Source: Halobacillus halophilus DSM 2266 (lineage in GTDB: Bacteria > Bacillota > Bacilli > Bacillales > Halobacillaceae). From it: a stretch of 64,000 nt of DNA. Made by a program: the position numbers and the translations under genes. The notes under the pieces were generated by a model that made no database searches, had not been told where the DNA came from, and saw only the letters and a list, made by a program, of their open reading frames with translations. Positions 61,888-64,000 of the stretch are shown in pieces; the stretch's first letter is position 1; each line of letters opens with the position of its first letter. The stretch spans positions 3,596,001 through 3,660,000 of the forward strand of contig NC_017668.1 in NCBI RefSeq assembly GCF_000284515.1, read 5' to 3'.

Positions 61888-62234
61888 TCTTTTTCTCCCC
61901 CTTCTAAAAATGAATCAATAATCTTTTTAAAGAAATGCCATTCAGTTCTTTTTTGTTCAAAACCTTCTATACCTAAATCAGTGAGCTTATAATACTTCCG
62001 CCTACCTCCAGGTCCTTGCTCATCTCCCCAATAAGAAGAGATCCATTTATTTTTTTCTAATCGTTTTAAAGAAAGGTAAAGCGTACCTTCTTTTAATTCA
62101 AATTGTTCTTTGCTTTTTTCGCGAACTAATTTTGCTAATTCATAGCCATACATATCCCTAGTATGTAAAAGCGATAAAATCAACGTATCTATGTGACCTT
62201 TTAGAACTTCTTTATTTATTTCCAATATTTTCAC
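61884..62234 (-). CDS. PadR family transcriptional regulator
   Basis: A 116-residue winged-helix regulator: LKGHIDTLILSLLHTRDMYG, YELAKLVREKSKEQFELKEG, TLYLSLKRLEKNKWISSYWG and GGRRKYYKLTDLG are the standard PadR blocks. It probably controls its own operon with the membrane partner gene downstream. ATG at 62234 after AGGTGA. Confidence 0.9.
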   Translation of the reverse strand: MKILEINKEVLKGHIDTLILSLLHTRDMYGYELAKLVREKSKEQFELKEGTLYLSLKRLEKNKWISSYWGDEQGPGGRRKYYKLTDLGIEGFEQKRTEWHFFKKIIDSFLEGGEKD

Positions 62235-62284
62235 CTCACCTTACACTATAATTTTTAATACCTAATAATGCAATGTATTGTTGT

Positions 62285-62321
62285 AAAAAAAAGGGCGACT
62301 TTTTTAGAATCGCCCCCTTTT
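62285..62321. terminator. Terminator hairpin
   Basis: AAAAGGGCGA and TCGCCCCCTTTT pair around 11 nt, with A and T runs on the two sides, between the small lipoprotein gene and padR. Confidence 0.65.
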
Positions 62322-62346
62322 ACGTAAGACTCGGATTCGAGATATC
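62312..62346. repeat. Short palindromic intergenic repeat, copy 4
   Basis: GCCCCCTTTTACGTAAGACT then CGGATTCGAGATATC; the core CTCG-GATT-CGAG is palindromic at its arms. Confidence 0.7.
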
Positions 62347-62378
62347 ACTTACTTTTGTATCGTAGCTAGTTATATTTC

Positions 62379-62732
62379 TTAATTTGAAAGTTCTTTTAAT
62401 TTTGCTACTGCTTCTTCCATATCATATGTTTTATACTCTAACTTTTTGAACTCTCCTCCACCAATTTCATATATTAACACTGCTGGAACTTGTTCTATTT
62501 CAACTTGTGGGTGTTGTTCTTTAACATCTTCTAAACTTGTTAAGAATTTTATTTCGTGGAATTTTTCTGATGAAACGTTTATTTCTTCTGTAATCATCTC
62601 GTCCGTTTTATCATCTCCATTTTGTACTACCAAAACGGAATATAATTTTTCTTCTCCTCCATTACCAGTACACCCAACTAGTAAGCTGAAAGTGATAGTA
62701 AGCATTAAGAAGATAACCACTTTACCTTTCAC
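62379..62732 (-). CDS. Small lipoprotein
   Basis: A 117-residue lipoprotein: signal peptide with lipobox LVGC (Cys21), then a compact alpha/beta domain (KLYSVLVVQNGDDKTDEMI; VPAVLIYEIGGGEFKKLEY) reminiscent of a thioredoxin-like strand order but without Cys pairs. No partner gene. Not recognised beyond that. Confidence 0.72.
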   Translation of the reverse strand: MKGKVVIFLMLTITFSLLVGCTGNGGEEKLYSVLVVQNGDDKTDEMITEEINVSSEKFHEIKFLTSLEDVKEQHPQVEIEQVPAVLIYEIGGGEFKKLEYKTYDMEEAVAKLKELSN

Positions 62733-62861
62733 TGTTTATGCCTCCAAACTCAGTTATCTTTTAATTAGGGATTACTACATATACGATTTTACAAAGGTAT
62801 AGTTTCATTACTCACTAAACTGCATCGTTAGTGAAATAGCGTTTTTACTTATTCAAGAAGT

Positions 62862-62896
62862 GCCCCCTTTTCTATAAGACTCGAATTCAAGGTATT
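62862..62896. repeat. Short palindromic intergenic repeat, copy 5
   Basis: GCCCCCTTTTCTATAAGACT then CGAATTCAAGGTATT. The preceding hairpin half is broken in this copy. Confidence 0.7.
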
Positions 62897-62979
62897 CTAA
62901 ACATATACTGACTTGGCCAGCCTCCAATTTCATAATAACCGGCTACCCTTTACACTTACTGGCCTCGTTATTATCTCTT

Positions 62980-63516
62980 TTATGTTGGATTGGGAACCTC
63001 AAAATAGTAAGCTACTGAATAAATGATTTTTGTATTGTCGCTGTCGTTGCTTCTCCAATTAAAATTCACTATATAAGTGATTTCCTCTCCCTTATCACCA
63101 GTGACTTCAATAACATTCTTATCTGCTGTTTCTTGAATTCCGGTAGCGCCTTGTTGCTGATGATACAGAATTTGATCTGGCCTAGGGAAAGTATTTGGAA
63201 TCCTAATCTCTATTTGATCGCCTATGCTAGCATCAATTTTCTTTGGTTTTATTTCTTGCTTTATCTTATTTAATGGCAAATCATTACCCTCAGAACATTC
63301 AGCAGAAGTCTTACACTTCAGTTTATATTTCGCCTCATAAGCTTTATTGTTATAAATAAATTGCACTTTATCAAGTTGATCTACATCTATTTTGTCTGCT
63401 ATTTGATCCGTACTAGCTTTATTTGAGTTTTGAGACTCCTCCTTATTAGAACTCCCTAGTGGAGAACAAGCCCCTAAAACAATTGTAACTAGCATAATGA
63501 AAATTAATTGCTTCAT
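62980..63516 (-). CDS. Lipoprotein of unknown function
   Basis: A 178-residue lipoprotein with lipobox VLGAC (Cys16), a Ser/Asn/Lys linker and a domain carrying two Cys (KCKTSAECSEGND) that may form a disulphide. The C terminus (ITYIVNFNWRS, YSVAYYFEVPNPT) is beta-rich. ATG at 63516 has AAGGAGA upstream; the open frame to 63594 lacks a site. Confidence 0.74.
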   Translation of the reverse strand: MKQLIFIMLVTIVLGACSPLGSSNKEESQNSNKASTDQIADKIDVDQLDKVQFIYNNKAYEAKYKLKCKTSAECSEGNDLPLNKIKQEIKPKKIDASIGDQIEIRIPNTFPRPDQILYHQQQGATGIQETADKNVIEVTGDKGEEITYIVNFNWRSNDSDNTKIIYSVAYYFEVPNPT

Positions 63517-63652
63517 TCTTAGTCTCCTTCTTTGGTAGATATAATAATAATTTATAATTAATTGGGTGGTAAAATGCTGCGGCAACATAATCATACGAAA
63601 AGCGCGAAAAAGCCAGCTAAAGATGCTGACTTTAGGAACCGGTAATTCAGAT

Positions 63653-63688
63653 AAGCCCCCTATACATGAAAACTCAGTACTGAGATAA
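63653..63688. repeat. Short palindromic intergenic repeat, copy 6
   Basis: AAGCCCCCTATACATGAAAA then CTCAGTACTGAGATAAA; CTCAGTACTGAG is a perfect palindrome of changed sequence, so both arms changed together. A further half copy (TTAAGACTCGATATC) lies at 63866-63880. Confidence 0.65.
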
Positions 63689-63694
63689 ATATGC

Positions 63695-63844
63695 TTAGCC
63701 TAACAGAATTGATCCGAAATATAAGAAACTCATACTAAGAAAGACAAAAGAAAACGTGGTTATTGGTTTTGGTAATTTCCCTTTGAAATAAATCAACACT
63801 AAGCCGATCAATATATGAACAGCTATAAATAGGAAAATGAACAT
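63695..63844 (-). CDS. 49-residue two-helix membrane protein
   Basis: ATG at 63844 opens a frame encoding MFIFLFIAVHILIGLVLIYF, the basic turn KGKLPKP, a second hydrophobic helix and the end GSILLG. The AGGAG site lies about 12 nt upstream. Not recognised; two transmembrane segments are the only feature. Confidence 0.5.
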   Translation of the reverse strand: MFIFLFIAVHILIGLVLIYFKGKLPKPITTFSFVFLSMSFLYFGSILLG

Positions 63845-63906
63845 CTTATTCCATCACTCCTAGCAATTTAAGACTCGATATCAAAATTATTTTGAAAAGG
63901 TAACTT

Positions 63907-64000
63907 TTACTCATTCTCTTCTTCATAATATTTTTCTAAAAATCGAACTCTTTTCTCTAACTTCTTATTTCTAACAGCAGCTTCTAAATATGCCCCGACT
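63907..64000 (-). CDS. 3' end of a gene running off the right edge
   Basis: The last 30 codons of a minus-strand gene (ending RFLEKYYEEENE, stop TAA at 63907-63909). The segment is a charged helix, probably coiled coil. The rest lies outside the window. Confidence 0.5.
   Translation of the reverse strand, partial: VGAYLEAAVRNKKLEKRVRFLEKYYEEENE

Noticed and set aside
1-64000. CRISPR arrays, tRNA and rRNA genes
   Set aside because: I looked for regularly spaced direct repeats and for conserved tRNA/rRNA segments on both strands and saw none. The repeats present are palindromic and irregularly spaced.

Overview
The window reads as a chromosome segment of a spore-forming, low-to-moderate GC Firmicute of the family Bacillaceae, probably a salt-tolerant genus such as Halobacillus or a close relative. 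This is inferred from the cwlJ-gerQ spore germination pair, the ywdI/ywdK and ywaF neighbourhood, an FMN-riboswitch rib operon in Bacillus order, and strong AGGAGG ribosome binding sites. No rRNA or tRNA gene was recognised.

Bases 1-24,000 are core chromosome: cwlJ-gerQ, small membrane proteins, an NSS-family sodium symporter, a UbiB-like kinase with a phasin-like partner, a double GNAT acetyltransferase, a fructosamine kinase-like protein, a YjiH-like membrane protein, a DJ-1/PfpI protein lacking its nucleophile, an acyltransferase, aminopeptidase AmpS, a DUF2254 membrane protein, a photolyase and the rib operon. Three intergenic stretches (about 4.95-5.16, 12.34-13.05 and 18.89-19.90 kb) hold members of one non-coding repeat family. 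They share inverted termini, 39-nt palindromic modules and 99-nt hairpins whose pairing is kept while their sequence differs.

Bases 24,000-36,800 are an accessory, defence-rich region. It opens with what looks like an undescribed type I toxin-antitoxin locus: a 36-residue hydrophobic peptide whose start region is complementary to the 5' end of a separately encoded antisense RNA about 350 bp downstream. It continues with a LexA-boxed WYL/YolD pair, two tandem paralogous small proteins, a Gabija-like OLD nuclease/UvrD helicase pair (the first gene apparently starting at ATT) framed by direct repeats, one of which carries a groEL 3'-end relic, an orphan protein with a possible nuclease N-terminus, and a two-gene unit of a DUF3696 ATPase plus a His/Asp-rich partner. 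Gene fragments beside that unit look like an insertion or duplication scar.

Bases 36,800-57,000 are a conjugation module read on the minus strand, typical of Gram-positive ICEs and pLS20-like plasmids: a DNA-binding/excisionase/DnaD-like control region behind a divergent CI-like repressor, then a pilin-like protein, VirD4, VirB6-like, PrgI/TcpE-like, VirB4, VirB1-like lysozyme/M23, VirB8-like, RHH accessory protein, MobL-type relaxase with a candidate oriT, ArdC-like antirestriction protein and a TOPRIM protein. No integrase or complete replicon is visible, so the element probably continues outside the window.

Bases 57,000-64,000 are cargo: a secreted nuclease-like lipoprotein, two unknown proteins (one apparently with a CTG start), an Abi_C abortive-infection protein, a PadR regulator with its membrane partner, small lipoproteins and small membrane proteins. 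They are interspersed with at least six copies of a short terminator-plus-palindrome repeat whose core resembles the ends of the large repeats.
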